A stretch of 64,000 bases of DNA from Cheiracanthium punctorium. Taxonomy: Eukaryota > Arthropoda > Arachnida > Araneae > Cheiracanthiidae. Made by a program: the position numbers and the translations under genes. The stretch covers positions 434,001 through 498,000 of the forward strand of contig JAWZYV010014407.1 of NCBI GenBank assembly GCA_038373885.1, given 5' to 3'. The notes under the pieces are model-generated. The model did no database searches. It worked only from the letters and a program-made list of their open reading frames with translations, and had not been told where the DNA came from. This document shows, one piece after another, positions 11,621 to 23,844 of the stretch; position 1 is the first letter of the stretch, and each line of letters begins with the position of its first letter.

Positions 11621-12657
11621 TATATACGTATTTCTTAGCAACTTATGATTAACTTAAACTATGTTGAACACTGTACTTGCACCCTGGACTCTGAATGATC
11701 CTAAGAATGTTATCTCTCTCTCCTTTTCCGGTATTGCCTGTCCACTAAGACACCTTGACCCGTTGAGGTGAGTAATTTCTCTGCTGACAGAAATGAGAAG
11801 CGTAGAATGCAACATTCCTCTGTTTCCTGGTCGCTGCAACTCTGAATTTTTGGGGGAAGGGGGCGTGCAACACTTTCATAAACTCGTTGAAGGGTGGAAT
11901 AAAGTTATCCTACAAAATATTTTTCGGCGAGATATATTAAAGGGACCATAAAGTAATGCTTTTTTTTTGTTCATAAAATGTAAACAAATAAATTTTCAAC
12001 AATTTTTTAACTACAAACAAGCCAATAGGGTAAACTGGCATGAAACAATGGGGGGGTGCAAAACGTTGTTTTTTTTTGGGGGGGTAGGGGGGCAAATTGA
12101 TTCACGTCGAAGAATATTCAAAATGTAGGGAAATTGATTTTTAGATATCTGGTCTCTCTAATATATTACTCTAACAAATCTACTAATACATCTTATACTA
12201 ATACTGTCTACCTCCGTTTCTTCATCTTAAATATTCAATTTAAATCCTCTACGGTTCAATCTCATGAAAAATATCTAACTGTGTCATCTGGACGAGCTAA
12301 TATTGAAAATTAGACGTAAATTTTGAGACACAATTTATGAAACCCACAGAGTTTTTAATGTATGACGTCCCGTTCTTGTATGCTGTCAAAGGAATCCTGG
12401 TTAGTTGAGTTAGTTCACTTGTTACTTCACATAGTTTTCTAGAGGATTGAGAAACTTCAACGATGTTGGAAAAAAATTCTTTACAAATAACCCTTACGGA
12501 GAAACGTAAATCAACGTCAATAAATAAATAAATAACAATAATAATAATTTTAAAAAAACGGAGGCTCTGACGCTTTGTATTAAAAGTTAGCAAAATTGGT
12601 AAATAAACGGTAAAATAACTTCAACAAGGGAGACAACTGGAGACCGGGAATTACTGA

Positions 12658-12850
12658 GTTGTTTTTAACGGATGGAACGTTCTTCAGCAGAAAAGACTGT
12701 TTTACAGGCAAAAGCAATTGCTCATCTCTGGCGGTTTCCCAAAAACCTCTCATTGAAGAAAGTTAAGTGCATTCTCATTGATGCGGTGTCGTAGTATGGC
12801 GACATATTTGACAACTGCCAAACCTCTCATGTATGGTAGTTGTACCACAC
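12658..12850 (+). repeat. Dispersed repeat pair, copy 2
   Basis: Second copy of the element at 9850-10060, in the same orientation. Confidence 0.7.
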
Positions 12851-13254
12851 ATTTCTCTTAATATTTTGTTTGTTTAGCCGAGTGCTTTAACTGCTACACT
12901 TAAGTAGAAGTGTTCAAATTCCAAGTCTTCTTCCTTTTTATCCTGTTCGCATGATTAAGGTTAAAAAGTAATTACCTTCCCCTTACTCCAACAAAAAAAA
13001 ATGTTGAATAAAAATACGAAATATTTTGTACATGCAAATTTAATGGAATATTTTAAAAGTGTTGGTGGTTTTCCGCACTGATGATGACAAGTCATACTTA
13101 CCGAAATCGAACTGCGGCTTTGATGTTCACTAATGTTGTCTCTTTCTACGTCAATTATTTTGCACCAAGCTGCGAATTTTACATAATAGAATATTTTATT
13201 TGCCATTACAATAGTTTTAGTTGGAAATTCTCTGCAATTCGAAATCGGAATGCA

Positions 13255-13395
13255 GAAAGTATACGTCATTTTGATGTCACGAGTTGGAAATTACATTGAG
13301 TTTCTTATTCAATTTTAATTTCGTGACATCGAAATAACACCTATTTCACTTGCTGTTTGAAAACTATGTGCTGGGAATAGCCCACTTAGTTATAT
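13255..13395. repeat. Dispersed repeat shared with 45060-45205
   Basis: Both copies contain a TGACGT/GATGTC-rich segment, then 'cgtgac-tc', 'gtttgaaaac-atg' and 'gctgggaatag-cc' or a variant. It is an old non-coding repeat. Confidence 0.5.
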
Positions 13396-16270
13396 TCATA
13401 AAATTATGACAACTGTTATTTGTTTGGCTTGTTTGTTTATTGATAAAGTAATATTTTTAATGCAACAAAAGCGTGTTGATTAAACAACTTTTTTGAGATT
13501 ATTCGAAAAAAAAAGTTCAGGCTAGTCTCTTTTGTTGAAACTACAGAGATTCTATTACTATGCGATACGCTTTCACCTTTCTTCAATAATACTTCGTTCA
13601 AATTTGGCGTCATTCTGATCAGTAGTCCTTTTTTTAATAGCGTTCCGAAACTTTAATTACCCTGTATACTAACGTTGGATCATTTGTCGTTCAGTTAGTA
13701 GCAAGGCTATCGTTGAAAAAGGTTAAAATTTAACGAACACTTTTCATTACATGAAATATTTATTTATTAACACGGTGTACAGTTTGCTTTAAACACGCTT
13801 TAATCCCTTTAACTAAAATCTACCTAAGGAAGAAGTGCCATAAACGAGACAGATTATGAATGGGAGATTAGCCGCAAATCCTTAAGTAGACATCGTTTTA
13901 GTATCAAATTCCGATAGTAGATGCAGCCATTTTGTGATTTCACGATTCAAAAATAAATTATTCGTAACATTTAAAATTTGAAATATTTATATTTAAGAGT
14001 TTGTTTGGATAAATATCTGCTAGTAACTTATGTACCCTGTATATATTTAACTACGCAAACAACAGGATTAAATTAGACAGACACAAAGTCATCATACTTT
14101 TCAATTTGATTTTATCACAACATAGGCTAAAGTAATGAATGAGACACAAAAACGAGCGATGAATAGGATTGCTCGATTTATCACTCATTCATTGCAAATT
14201 GCAACATTGCACGCAATAGTATATCTCAATTATTTTTTACAAATTTTATTGAAGTTTTGGAGGAGAAATTTGTCCCAATGAAATAAAGTATTTTTATTAT
14301 TATTTTTAAGTATACTAACCAGCTATTTTGTTCGTTCTCTTGGGGATATATCTTGCCAAATTAAAGTTTCTGCTGGATGTAAAAATGAGTTTGGAATTGC
14401 CACTAATAATATTTTTTTAAATTATGTCCCATTCATTACACTGTCTGGCATGAATGGGACAGATGATACATATGTATTTTTATTTTTCATATAGTTATTA
14501 GACTTGTTTGAATGTATGTTTGCTGAAAAATAAAATACTGATATTTATTTTCATGCAATTCCCATTAAAATAATTGCAGTCGATTAAAAAAAAATTCAGA
14601 ATTCAAAATGTCCCAGATTCTCTAATATTCTATAATAAGCAGGTAACTTAAATTTATCACAAGTACAAATATCAAGAGCTTAAAAAATATGTATTTAATC
14701 AGTAGCTGAGACCAGAGAAAAAAATAAAATAAAAGTTCTTCGTTTAATCAAACACAGAATTTTTATCGAAAACGTTCCCTTTTTTCCAAGTCTTAGAAGA
14801 AAAAAAAACACGCATGAAATGAAATATAGCAGATTGGCAAATGCATTTTTAAAAGTCATGGAAATTATGTAAAGTCAGGAAAAACAATACAACTACACAT
14901 CCCAAAAATGCATTGATTCAGAAAGCAAATATTTGTTCTGCGGCCATTTTATTTTGCTTTATTCTAAAGCCATTTCCTGACGGAAAAAAAAGAAGAATGA
15001 TTTTTTTTTCCTGTCCTTAAATTTACGCATTTAGATTCGGAGAACTTCCGATCAAAAAAGTTACGCCTTTTTTCGTTTTTTTTTCTAAAGAAGGGTGGTC
15101 TCGTGATAGTGTTGTCCTTCGTATGCGTATGTCGAAGCATGACAACGGTTTACTTCAGAACGTCACATGATATTCAGGCACGCGATGGACGAAACGAATG
15201 CCCACTCCCTGCGAAGTAAGCTAGCATAGGCGCCATCTTGATGCTCAGTTTTCTAGTCAGGACTAGGTTGACTTTTTCACGAGGGGAAGATTTTGACCAC
15301 ATTGCTTTAAATGATGGGAATACCTGGAGTATCCTTCCCGCCCCAACGTTCGGTAATTATTCAGATGAAACTGCGGTTTATACAACAGCTGACAGATTAT
15401 TCTTTCCCACCCACGAAGTAAAACGAACTTCTTAAAAAAGGTAATTCCATTTTTATATAGTGTCAGAGCTAACGGTGCCCAAAGGCTATTTTCTAAACCG
15501 TAAGTCAGAGGCACATAGATCCAATTGCAAAAATGTTCTAAATTGTATAATCTATTCTATCAGAAACAATCGAAGTCAACAAATCAATTCCTATGAAAAT
15601 TACGAAATGTAAATTTTTATACAATCCCGCGGTTCTATCAGTTATATTTAGAAAATTTTTCCTTGAACAATTGCAGGCAAAATTTAAAAGATCGTCCTTT
15701 TATGACAAATATTTACAGAGTTATGAAGCATCAAACCTTTTGACTTAAGTCGCTTTTCATCGTTTAAAAATGTCCCGTTACGGTAAACCGTTAAGGGACC
15801 ATATAAATATTGAAATTTTAATTACAGGTTTCAATTTCACTTTCTGGCATAATGCGGAGAAAGAAGCAAAACTAATTTTAATACTAATCTTTAAGCAGAG
15901 GGTTATAGTCAGGCTTATAAAAATCTATCTTGCGTCTTTTGAAAATATTTTCTGTAAACAAGTAACAGAATTTTAACAAGTTGTGTAAATAAATTAAAAA
16001 ATGCTTTGCCCAAACAATGAGAAATTTATTAAAAAGCTAGAACATATAAACTTTTAACACATTTGTTGATTGTATTTGAATAAATTGAAATGAATATCAT
16101 GTTTCAGGTAAAATGGTTGACAGACAATAATTACTCGAGATTCAGTTTTCCTTGTGATATGGCAACAGACGATAAGCATTAAGTTTTGATATTTTACTAG
16201 AGTTGAAAAACTGATGTTTACATTAGTTTGTTATCGTTTGTCTAAGAGTTCATGATACTCGACTCGTAGC
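13396..16270. other. No gene recognised
   Basis: AT-rich sequence with scattered short open frames that do not resemble proteins. A short palindromic theme ('aatgaatgag...ctcattcatt') occurs near 14135-14190. Confidence 0.55.
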
Positions 16271-16274
16271 TAAT

Positions 16275-17298
16275 CCTTATAAATAAAAATGAAATTCTGT
16301 TTGTTTGTTTGTTTGTTTGTGGATTTGATTGTATACAAATCCACAAAAATGGACCTATCAGCCTGAAATTTTGCACAGATATGTAAAATAATATAGAATA
16401 AATTATAGTCTACTTTAAAACTTTGAAAGTCCACCCGTTCCCGGAATTTAAAGAGATTTTTTATGCTCTCCACGCAAAAAGCTTTCCATAATTGTAACCC
16501 CTGTATTGAAAAAAGTGTGAAAGAAGCATCGTGGTTGCCATGTGTGGCGATTTTGCCGAATAAAATGTTTTAAATTCTCAAAGTAAAAATAAAAGAATAA
16601 TAATGATTTTTTTTTGTTAGTTTATATTCGAAAGGTTATTTTTTTTAATTATAATATAGTGCGCATGGGAAAACAGAGCAGGAATGAAATGTTTTATACG
16701 CAAAACAATAAGAATTGAAGATTTCTGAGGCTAATATGTTAAAATTTTTTAGTTTGGCGCAAAAATAAAATGGCTCAAAATGCCGAGAAAGTGAGTTCTA
16801 GCGGTTTGGACAGTTTCCGGCTTGGCACAATTTACTGAGAGCTTAAGGAAATGGATTTTTGAAAACAGATGCAAAGGTTTTATTAGAATACAGCGTTAAA
16901 TTTTAGCGATCCGTGCGGAAATAATGCAGTTATTAAGGGATTTCAAGCGATCTATCTTCAGCATTCTCGCCAATTGAGTGCATTGATTTAAGTTGGGGGG
17001 ATTCCGCCAAATTTCAGATAATTGAAATCTTCGCATATAGTACATCGGAGTAAAGATGAATAAAACACGTTATATAGTTGATAATTTTAAAAAATTCGGC
17101 TGTATTAAGGGATTCCACTTTTCAAATAAATGCGCGCTTTTCTCTTTGGCGTTCGAACCATTTCCCATATTGATTGCTGCTAAGTCAATGCTTCGAATGA
17201 TTCCCTGAAAAAACTCTTGCAGAATGGCGTATGTTGGCACTTTGGCGAGGCTTAGATTTGAAACTGGATTTTATTTGAGACTGGTAGCTATATTAATA
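16275..17298 (+). repeat. Helitron-related repeat block, copy 1
   Basis: A roughly 1-kb block repeated at 18188-19100 with high similarity in order from end to end: an 'ataaaaatgaaattctgttt' start, 'tcagcctgaaa-ttt', 'gattttgccgaataaaatg', 'cgccaattgagt', then a 'gagactggta' end. A more diverged partial copy lies between them (17299-17870). Its start, a short AT/TTTG-rich leader followed by 'cacaaaaatg', is of the kind seen at 5' ends of arthropod Helitrons, but no Rep/helicase gene is present. Confidence 0.6.
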
Positions 17299-17870
17299 AA
17301 ACTATGTGTGTAAACTGTTAGTTTGTTTGTCTGTGTCTCGCGTAGCTCGCAAACGGGTGATCGTATAGACCTACCAAATTTAGAACGGAAATTCTCCATG
17401 ACAGGCCCCGACACATCTCGAAGCGATTTTTTTCAAAATTCGAACTATTTTTATATATCGATAAAAACGTATCGCAAAAGGCTAATTTTTGCTTTCCGCC
17501 ATTTCGTAATTGTAACCCCACAGTGCATTAAGCGACGATTAAGCTTATCTAGGTTGCCACATTCGGCAGTTCATTAAATGATTCAGACTATTGAAGTAAA
17601 AATAAAAGAATAACGATTTTTTTAAATTTTGTCTAGATTATTTGTAAGGTTGTTTTCAAATTAAAATATCGTGTGCATGTGAAATCAGAGCGGGAATGAA
17701 ATGATTTATACTCAAAAGAAAAATAGAATTTGGAAATTTTCCGAAAATAAATGTGCAACTTTTTAATTGGTCGAAAAATAAAAGAGGTTGATGTGCGATT
17801 TTGAGGAGGATTCTAATGCTTGGCGCTATTTATCGTAATTTAATCGTCTGCTATTTGGGTTAGGAATACA
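17299..17870 (+). repeat. Helitron-related repeat block, diverged copy
   Basis: Begins with a new leader ('actatgtgtgtaaactgtta', then TTTG repeats) and then follows the 16480-16790 part of copy 1: 'aattgtaacccc', 'ggttgcca', 'gtaaaaataaaagaataa', 'gaatgaaatg-tttat'. No coding content is seen. Confidence 0.5.
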
Positions 17871-17989
17871 CCTGCGTATAAGTTGTTGGAATTGTGCATT
17901 TTTCTGAGCAGCTTTTCTGTATCTATTTCTAATGTATTACATCCAGAAAAAAGGATGTTAGAAATATCAATTTTAATTTTGTTTAATCA

Positions 17990-18125
17990 CACTCATGAAT
18001 AATGATACACTTTCCAACTTAATGAAAGAAGGAACGAAAATAGGGAAGACCATGGATTTTAACTCTTTTTATATATAGCACTTTAGTGCGTATTTAAAAT
18101 CTGAAAGTGTGTTAGATTTTCTATG
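17990..18125 (+). repeat. Dispersed repeat ('gatacactttc' family), copy 2
   Basis: Almost identical to the start of the 51120 copy over 'cactcatgaataatgatac' and beyond. The flanking 17860-18125 segment is also found inverted at 26795-27060, including 'tacatccagaaaaaggatgt'. Confidence 0.65.
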
Positions 18126-18187
18126 ATTCTAGCGCTTGGCGCAATTTAATGAGAGGGTATTTTTAAAAACAAGCGTAGGTTATCTTA

Positions 18188-19100
18188 GGAAAAAATAAAA
18201 ATGAAATTCTGTTTGTCAATTTGTTGATTTGGGTAGTATACAATTCCACAAAAATGAACCTGTCAGCCTGAAAGTTTACACAGATATGTAAAATAATATA
18301 GAATAAATGATAGTCCACTTTCAAACTTTGAAAGTCCATCCGTTCCCGGAATTTAAGAGATTGTGTGGCGATTTTGCCGAATAAAATGTTTTAAATTCTT
18401 AAATTAAAAATAAAAGAATAATAATGATTTTTTTAGTTTATATTTGTAAGGTTATTTTTTTTAATTATAATATCGTGTGCTCATAAGAAATGAGAGCAGG
18501 AATGAAATGTTTTATACGCAAAACAATGAGGATCGAAGATATCCGAGACTAATATGTAAGTTTTTTTAGTTTGGCGAAAAATAAAATGGCTGATAGGCCG
18601 ATTTTTAGAAAGTGAGTTCTAGCGGTTTGCACAGTTTTAGGCTTTTTGGCGCAATTTACTGAGAGCTTAAGGGAATAGCATTTTTGAAAACAAGTGTATA
18701 GGTTTTCTTAGAATACAGCATTAAATTTTAACTATCCGTGCAGAAATAATGCAGTTATTAGGACATTTCAAGCGATGTAGCATCAGAATTCTCGCCAATT
18801 GAGTACATTGATTTAACTTGGGGGAAATCCGCCAAATTTCAGAAAATTGAAATCTTCGCATTTAGTACATCGAGGTAACGATGAATAAAACATGTTATAG
18901 TTGATAATTGAAAAAATGCGGCTGTATTAAAGGATTCCACTTTTCAAATAAATGCCTGGCGTTCGAACCATTTCCCATTTTGATTAATGCTAAGTCAATG
19001 CTTCGAATGATTCCCTTAAAAAACTCTTGCAAAATGGCGTATGCTGGCACTTTGGCGAGGCTAAGATTTGAAACTGGATTTTACTTGAGACTGGTATATA
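18188..19100 (+). repeat. Helitron-related repeat block, copy 2
   Basis: Second full copy of the block at 16275-17298, in direct orientation. Small internal deletions, such as loss of the 'cgcgcttttctcttt' region, distinguish the two. Confidence 0.6.
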
Positions 19101-20174
19101 CGTATAATAAGGCTGGTTATAGATAAAAATGAATGTTGGTATGTGTGTAGGAGGTTGCAAAACTCCAGCACCGTTTCACCGATCATCATGAAATTTGGTT
19201 CACCTAAGTCTTTTATCATGGAGAAGATTTTTATGCTATCCGTTTTCCTCTAACTTTCCACTAGGTGGCGCAGCAGAACGTCGAATTCTATTCCGTTTAG
19301 CCGTTATTTGCTATGCGAATATCGTCCAACCAATTTCGATGAAATTTGGTACACGCGGATATTAGAACACGGAGAATATTTTTCACTACCCATTTGCTGT
19401 AACTTACCGCTAAATAGCGCTGCAACGCATCAACTTCTATACCGTTCAACCGATCGGCATAAAATTTTTTATACTTACACATTTGAGCACGAAGAATATA
19501 TTCTACTTGTGTTACTTTTGATGTTACTCACCACTAGATGGCACTGCAATGCATTATTATTTTAACTCGCCACTATATGAGGCTGCAGCAGGCCAAATTT
19601 TTGACCATTCAAACGGTGGCTATGAAAATCAGTATACATAGCTATTTGAACAATGAGAATATTTTGGCGTTATCCATTTTGCTATAATTCGCCACAAGAC
19701 GGCGCTGTAGCAAATCATTACTTTAATTAACCACTAGATGACCCTGCAGTGTATCACTTCTTGACTGTGCGAATGATCGCTATGAAAATAGGTATACATA
19801 GATATTTGAACACGGGGAAGAGTTTGGCACGATCCATTTTCCTATAACTTGACACTAGATGTCGCGTCAACACATGAACTTCAGGACTATTCAGCCGATC
19901 GTCATGAAAATTCGTATACATCGATATCTGAATGCGAAGAATATTTTCGCCGTATCCGATTTGCTAAAACTCGCCACTAGATTGCGCTACGCCGCATCGC
20001 CTTCAGCACCGTAAAAACGATTGCCTTGAAATTCAGTATGCATGATTATTGAACACAATATAACGCGATATCCATTTTGCTATATCTCTTTATTACAATA
20101 AGTAGTAATCACAACAAATATTAATATCAAAAAGTCCATTCATTCCCGTGCGAAGAACGGGTACTTTAGCTAGT
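19100..20174 (+). mobile_element. Non-autonomous Helitron with internal tandem repeats
   Basis: Its right end is diagnostic: a 5-bp hairpin CCCGT/ACGGG (20145-20149 and 20157-20161) followed by TACTTTAG and CTAG|T (20170-20174), the Helitron 3' signature of a short hairpin just before CTRR with a T after it. The body is made of degenerate units of about 130-150 bases, each with a 'gatgaaatttggtacac', 'gaagaatatttt', 'atccattttgctataact', 'cactagatggcgctgca' theme, repeated about six times from 19170 to 20090. The left end near 19100 ('gctggttatagataaaaatg') is less certain. No rolling-circle Rep or helicase is encoded, so movement would need a partner element. Confidence 0.65.
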
Positions 20175-20196
20175 TGAGAATAAAAAACGAAAGATT

Positions 20197-21275
20197 ATGT
20201 TTAATACTAATGAACACGTCCCGCAGTGGTCTGGTCGCTAAACTCCGTTCCCATAAGAACACGGAGGGTGAAGCAGCATCCGGCTTGGCCAGTGCTTGGG
20301 AGGGTCGTCTTCCTCTCGGCTCGACTGCTGTGGGACCGTGTACGCTAATGGGAACTGGTGCACGTAAAATCCGCCGTGGCTCCAATGTCCTCCAAGTTGT
20401 TAAACGATACCTCTGGGGGTGCTGATTTCAGGGGGGTGGTCCCTCCTCTGGAATGGGTTCAAAATTAGGGGACCCCGAGCTGAGTCGGACTTCCTCCCAC
20501 TTCCCCTTCCGCCCTTCGCCTGCCTATATGGGGGATCTGGCATCGACCCGAGGTTGCCAAATGGTATTAGCAACAACAACAACAACAACTAATGAACACA
20601 CTGAAATGGTGTTAATTCACGGACAATTTCCGTGGAATAAGCGAGAGGCTTCGAAGCAATGTATTATGAAATTTCCGAATGAAAATCACACATGCTGCTA
20701 GTACTATTTAAAAGTAGCGAAGCGCTTAAGAGAAACCAGTAGCGTTCGAACTCGTCCAAGATCAAGAAGTATCATGAACTCAACAAAGCACGTGCCTGTG
20801 GAAGATATCCTAGGATATGCTCTCGTTTATTCACAGTCTAGTGTAAGAAGCTTTAACGAAGCATGTGGCTATTCTAAATCGCAAATATGGAACATTTTAA
20901 GTACATATAGTGCATGTCTATATTGCCCCATTTTGCTATAAGAATTATTGGCAGAAGACAAAAAACGTAGATTTGATTTCTGCAATTTCATTTTGAATAT
21001 GCAAAATGATAAACCGTCGTTCGTTAGTGGCATTCTTTAGACGATGAGTGTCAATTTACAAGACAGGGTGTTATAAATACATAAAATAGTCACTACTGGT
21101 CTCTGCAAAATCCGCATATCATTCGACAGACATCAAGTGCGTTGTCGGTTAATGTTTGCTGTGGCATGTGGAACGAGACCCTAATTGCGTCATTTTTTTT
21201 TTCGATGGCGCTTTAACATGTGAAAGATATGCACAGATTTAAGCACTTACTGTAATATTATGCAAACAATGATTT
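20197..21275 (+). pseudogene. Decayed DD(E/D) transposase gene split by a SINE
   Basis: ATG at 20197-20199 gives MFNTNEH, then a SINE interrupts. The frame resumes at 20600 with TEMVLIHGQFPWNKREASKQ, which resembles the N-terminal helix-turn-helix domain of an arthropod IS630/mariner-like transposase family (E(M)xxMVLIYGE...NAREAA). Further on, with stops and frameshifts, come EDKKRRFDFCNFIL, a DDECQF segment (the first catalytic Asp), NSHYW--QNPH, LSVNVCCGMWNETLIASFFF and DGALTCERYAQ, all characteristic of the DDE core in order. The C-terminal part is lost in low-complexity DNA after about 21270. It is clearly non-functional: SINE insertion, several stops, one shift in a T run. Confidence 0.75.
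20218..20587 (+). mobile_element. tRNA-derived SINE, copy 2 (target duplication intact)
   Basis: 370 bases from GTCCCGCAGTGGTCTGGTCG (A-box-like) through GGTTCAAAA (B-box-like) to a (CAA)n tail at about 20572-20587. It is flanked by the 12-base duplication ACTAATGAACAC (20206-20217 and 20588-20599). The duplicated bases are codons 4-7 of the surrounding transposase relic, which shows the SINE entered that gene. It is the better-preserved member of the pair with 5690-6059. Confidence 0.9.
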
Positions 21276-21349
21276 ATTTATTTATTTATTTTTCATTTCC
21301 TCAGCATTTCCTGTTTTACGGACGATCCTTTTCATTTCCGACTGATTTA

Positions 21350-21350
<1 letters not shown>

Positions 21351-21380
<30 letters not shown>
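21351..21380. repeat. Poly(A) tract
   Basis: About 30 consecutive A bases, possibly a retroposon tail. The next 800 bases to 22080 hold no recognised gene apart from short open frames and a G run at about 21774. Confidence 0.9.
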
Positions 21381-21385
<5 letters not shown>

Positions 21386-22192
21386 TTACCAATGAATTCA
21401 GGGACGATATACCTGAATTCATTGTCATCCTGTACACGTACTTGTACATGTTATGCTATGAAATGCAAATGTTTCCAAATCTTGGTAAAAAGCATTTTAT
21501 TGAACATCTTGAAAGTACACGTGGATCATTCATGTACATACACGAACGGTAATCGTAGCTTGATCTAAGCATTGCGAGGACTATGTTAAACAAGCATCAA
21601 AATGTCGGTCGGACTAGCTCAGTTGAACATCGTGTTTCCCATTTTCATCCCCTTCGAATATTTTTGGCGGAAATTCGAATCGTGGTCGCTCGCCCTATGG
21701 CGAAATAGCGAAACTGAAAGCGAAAGTTGGCGCGGATTTTCTTGTGAATTACCATGCGGGTATCCGTCTAAACGGGGGGGGGGGGACACATATTAGTCAT
21801 TGCCAACTTTGCACAGGTTTTTCTGTTTTGCAGATTGCTTACGCGCATGCAATCGTCTAAATGCTGTAAATATGCATTCATTGACACAAAATTTATCTAT
21901 GATGTTGATTTACAGGGAATCCTAAAAGAGGTGGTAGAACGTTTAAATTCTTCATCTATTGGACATAGTGGTGAACAATGTAAGTTGAAAAAAATGTTCA
22001 CAATAAGGTAGAAAAAAAGACTACGCTAAGAAAAAATTCCTCTCGTTATTTTTTCGAAAAGTTACACTTTTTAAATTTGTATACAACTCCCGTACAAAAA
22101 ATTCCCAGTTAGTAAAATGTGCCCCAGAGACTAATGTGATGATGTACAAAATTTCAGCCTTTAATCATAAAACGTCTCAGAGATATCTTTAA

Positions 22193-22598
22193 CCCTTTAA
22201 CGCGCAGTGTTCCCGTTCTGGGACCACCAAACTCCGGCGTTTTGACTGTTGTCAGTCACGAAGAATAGATTTGATTTTCATAAAAATAGTTGCAGGTGAC
22301 ATCCCTACTAGCAATTTTGCTCGGGTTACCACCGGCCACGCAGCCAGCCGATGATGGCCCGAGCAAAATTGCTAGTAGGGATAGCTCCACGAGAATCCTT
22401 TACTTTTTAGCACGTCATTTCCCGTAAAAAAAATTTTCCCGATTATTTTTAACGGCACTGACATCTGCTGAAAAATGGAAGAATGCGCTGTGTGGCACAC
22501 AGCCAGCTGTCGTCAAAAAAGGGTTTCTAGATCTGAGGCACGCGATGAACGTTTCGATCGTCCGCCATCTTGCTGGTAGTTAAGTCGCGCGATGGAAA
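22193..22598 (+). mobile_element. TTAA foldback MITE, copy A (right end lost)
   Basis: Begins CCCTTTAACGCGCAGTG directly after TTAA (22189-22192) and follows the family order: TTCCC-loop-GGGA hairpin, GACTGTT-CAGTC hairpin, 'tttagcacgtcatttcccgt', 'gacatctgctgaaaaatgga', then the 'cacgcgatgaacgtttcgat' foldback half. It ends at 'gatggaaacgg' without the usual terminal AAAGGGTTAA. The right end has been replaced by an inverted copy of the left flank. A 78-bp element is nested inside. Confidence 0.8.
22303..22380. mobile_element. Nested 78-bp micro-MITE
   Basis: Perfect 23-bp inverted arms (starting CCCTACTAGCAATTTTGC and ending with its reverse complement) flank a 32-bp core. The dinucleotide AT occurs on both sides (22301-22302 and 22381-22382), while other MITE copies have an uninterrupted 'gacatagctccacgag' here, so the empty site is known from paralogous copies in the same window. 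Confidence 0.75.
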
Positions 22599-22639
22599 CG
22601 GCACATTTCACTAACTGGGAATTTTTTGCAAGGTGGAAA

Positions 22640-23820
22640 TGTAGAAACATATGCAAAAATTTTCAAATGCACTACAATAAGAGAGAATTTTTTTTTTTTC
22701 AACTGCATTTTAAGTATGCCAATTTTAGAGACGTATTTTAGATATAATGTTTATTTCAAAAACAATAAAATGAGAATAAAATTTTGGGTGGTAAAGATTC
22801 ATCCTTCTTCAGTTGCAGAAAATGCTTTATAACCTTAAACAGTTTTTTCTAAAATTTTCTTTTTGGAATTATAATTTTCGTATTTCAAAACAGTTTGGTT
22901 ATGTAACTATTAAAACTATCAAAATATCTCACTGGCTAGAGCTTCCTTTCTCCGCACAGAACAAATAACGCAATCTTGTTGAAAAGCGCTTTATATCCGA
23001 TGTCTTTACCAAGACATATCTTTCTTGTTTAAGGTTCTTTTCAATACTGCTATAAAATCATGGTCGCAAGTAGCGAGCAGCTTTTTATGTTCGAACAAAA
23101 AGACGCTGTAAGATTTTGTTGAATACAGAATGATCGCAATTACGCAGCAAATTTTTAGAGAAATTTTTATTTATTGTTATTTTTCATTACATCTATTTTC
23201 ATTTCTATAGTTCTGTTTACTACTTCACTTTATACTGAGAAGGTTCCAAAACAATAATCAAAATAAAACAAAAACTTTTTATTTAATATTATTGCCTTTA
23301 TTTTATGTTTCATAAAAACGTTCTCTGGTAAATTAATAGTTTTTTCGTTTATTTTACATTTATTTTTATTGCTTATTCATTGCTCCAAGCAATGACCAAG
23401 CAGTATATTTCTCTAAACACCGATTTTTTTAAATTTATTTTTTATTCTCTCTCTCTCTCTCTCTGTGTGTGTTTATTATAAATAGTTTTAGCATTGTCAT
23501 TTGTTTTAATTTTTTCTCTCTCTGGAATATTAATTAAAACATTTCTTTGATATTTCTTAAAGATTTTTATAATTCATGATTGAAATTCATTCTTTTCGAG
23601 TTAATTTAGAAAACTTTTAAGGAATTTTTTTTTGTTCTATTTTCTATTGTTTTTATCATGTTTCTATTTTATGCATATTTCACTTTATTTTTTTCTATGT
23701 TTTATTTTTATGTAACTTTTTCGCACTCCCCTTCTCTTATTCTCCCTGGTTTCTTGTTTTTTTTTCCTTCTTCTGACTAGTAACTCGCTTTTGATTTTTG
23801 CTTTCTGTTTACTTTTTCAG
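22640..23820. other. No gene recognised
   Basis: AT- and pyrimidine-rich DNA with a (CT)n/(GT)n microsatellite at 23446-23472. No protein-like frame is seen. Confidence 0.6.
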
Positions 23821-23844
23821 CCTCAATCTGTGTATGGACAACTG

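Larger units (their letters stand above)
22087..22632. repeat. 35-bp inverted flanks around MITE copy A
   Basis: 'aaaaaattcccagttagt' with 'aaaatgtgcc' at about 22093-22122 returns inverted at about 22599-22632. A related sequence, 'gcaattagtaaaatgtgccc', occurs at 47159-47178. The arms bracket the MITE. Confidence 0.6.

Noticed and set aside
15238..15514. Overlapping open frames near 15.3 kb
   Set aside because: Frames on both strands are similarly open and neither looks like a protein; probably chance.
19170..20090. CRISPR-like array
   Set aside because: Units are about 140 bases, imperfect and contiguous, with no short repeat-spacer pattern; they belong to a Helitron interior.
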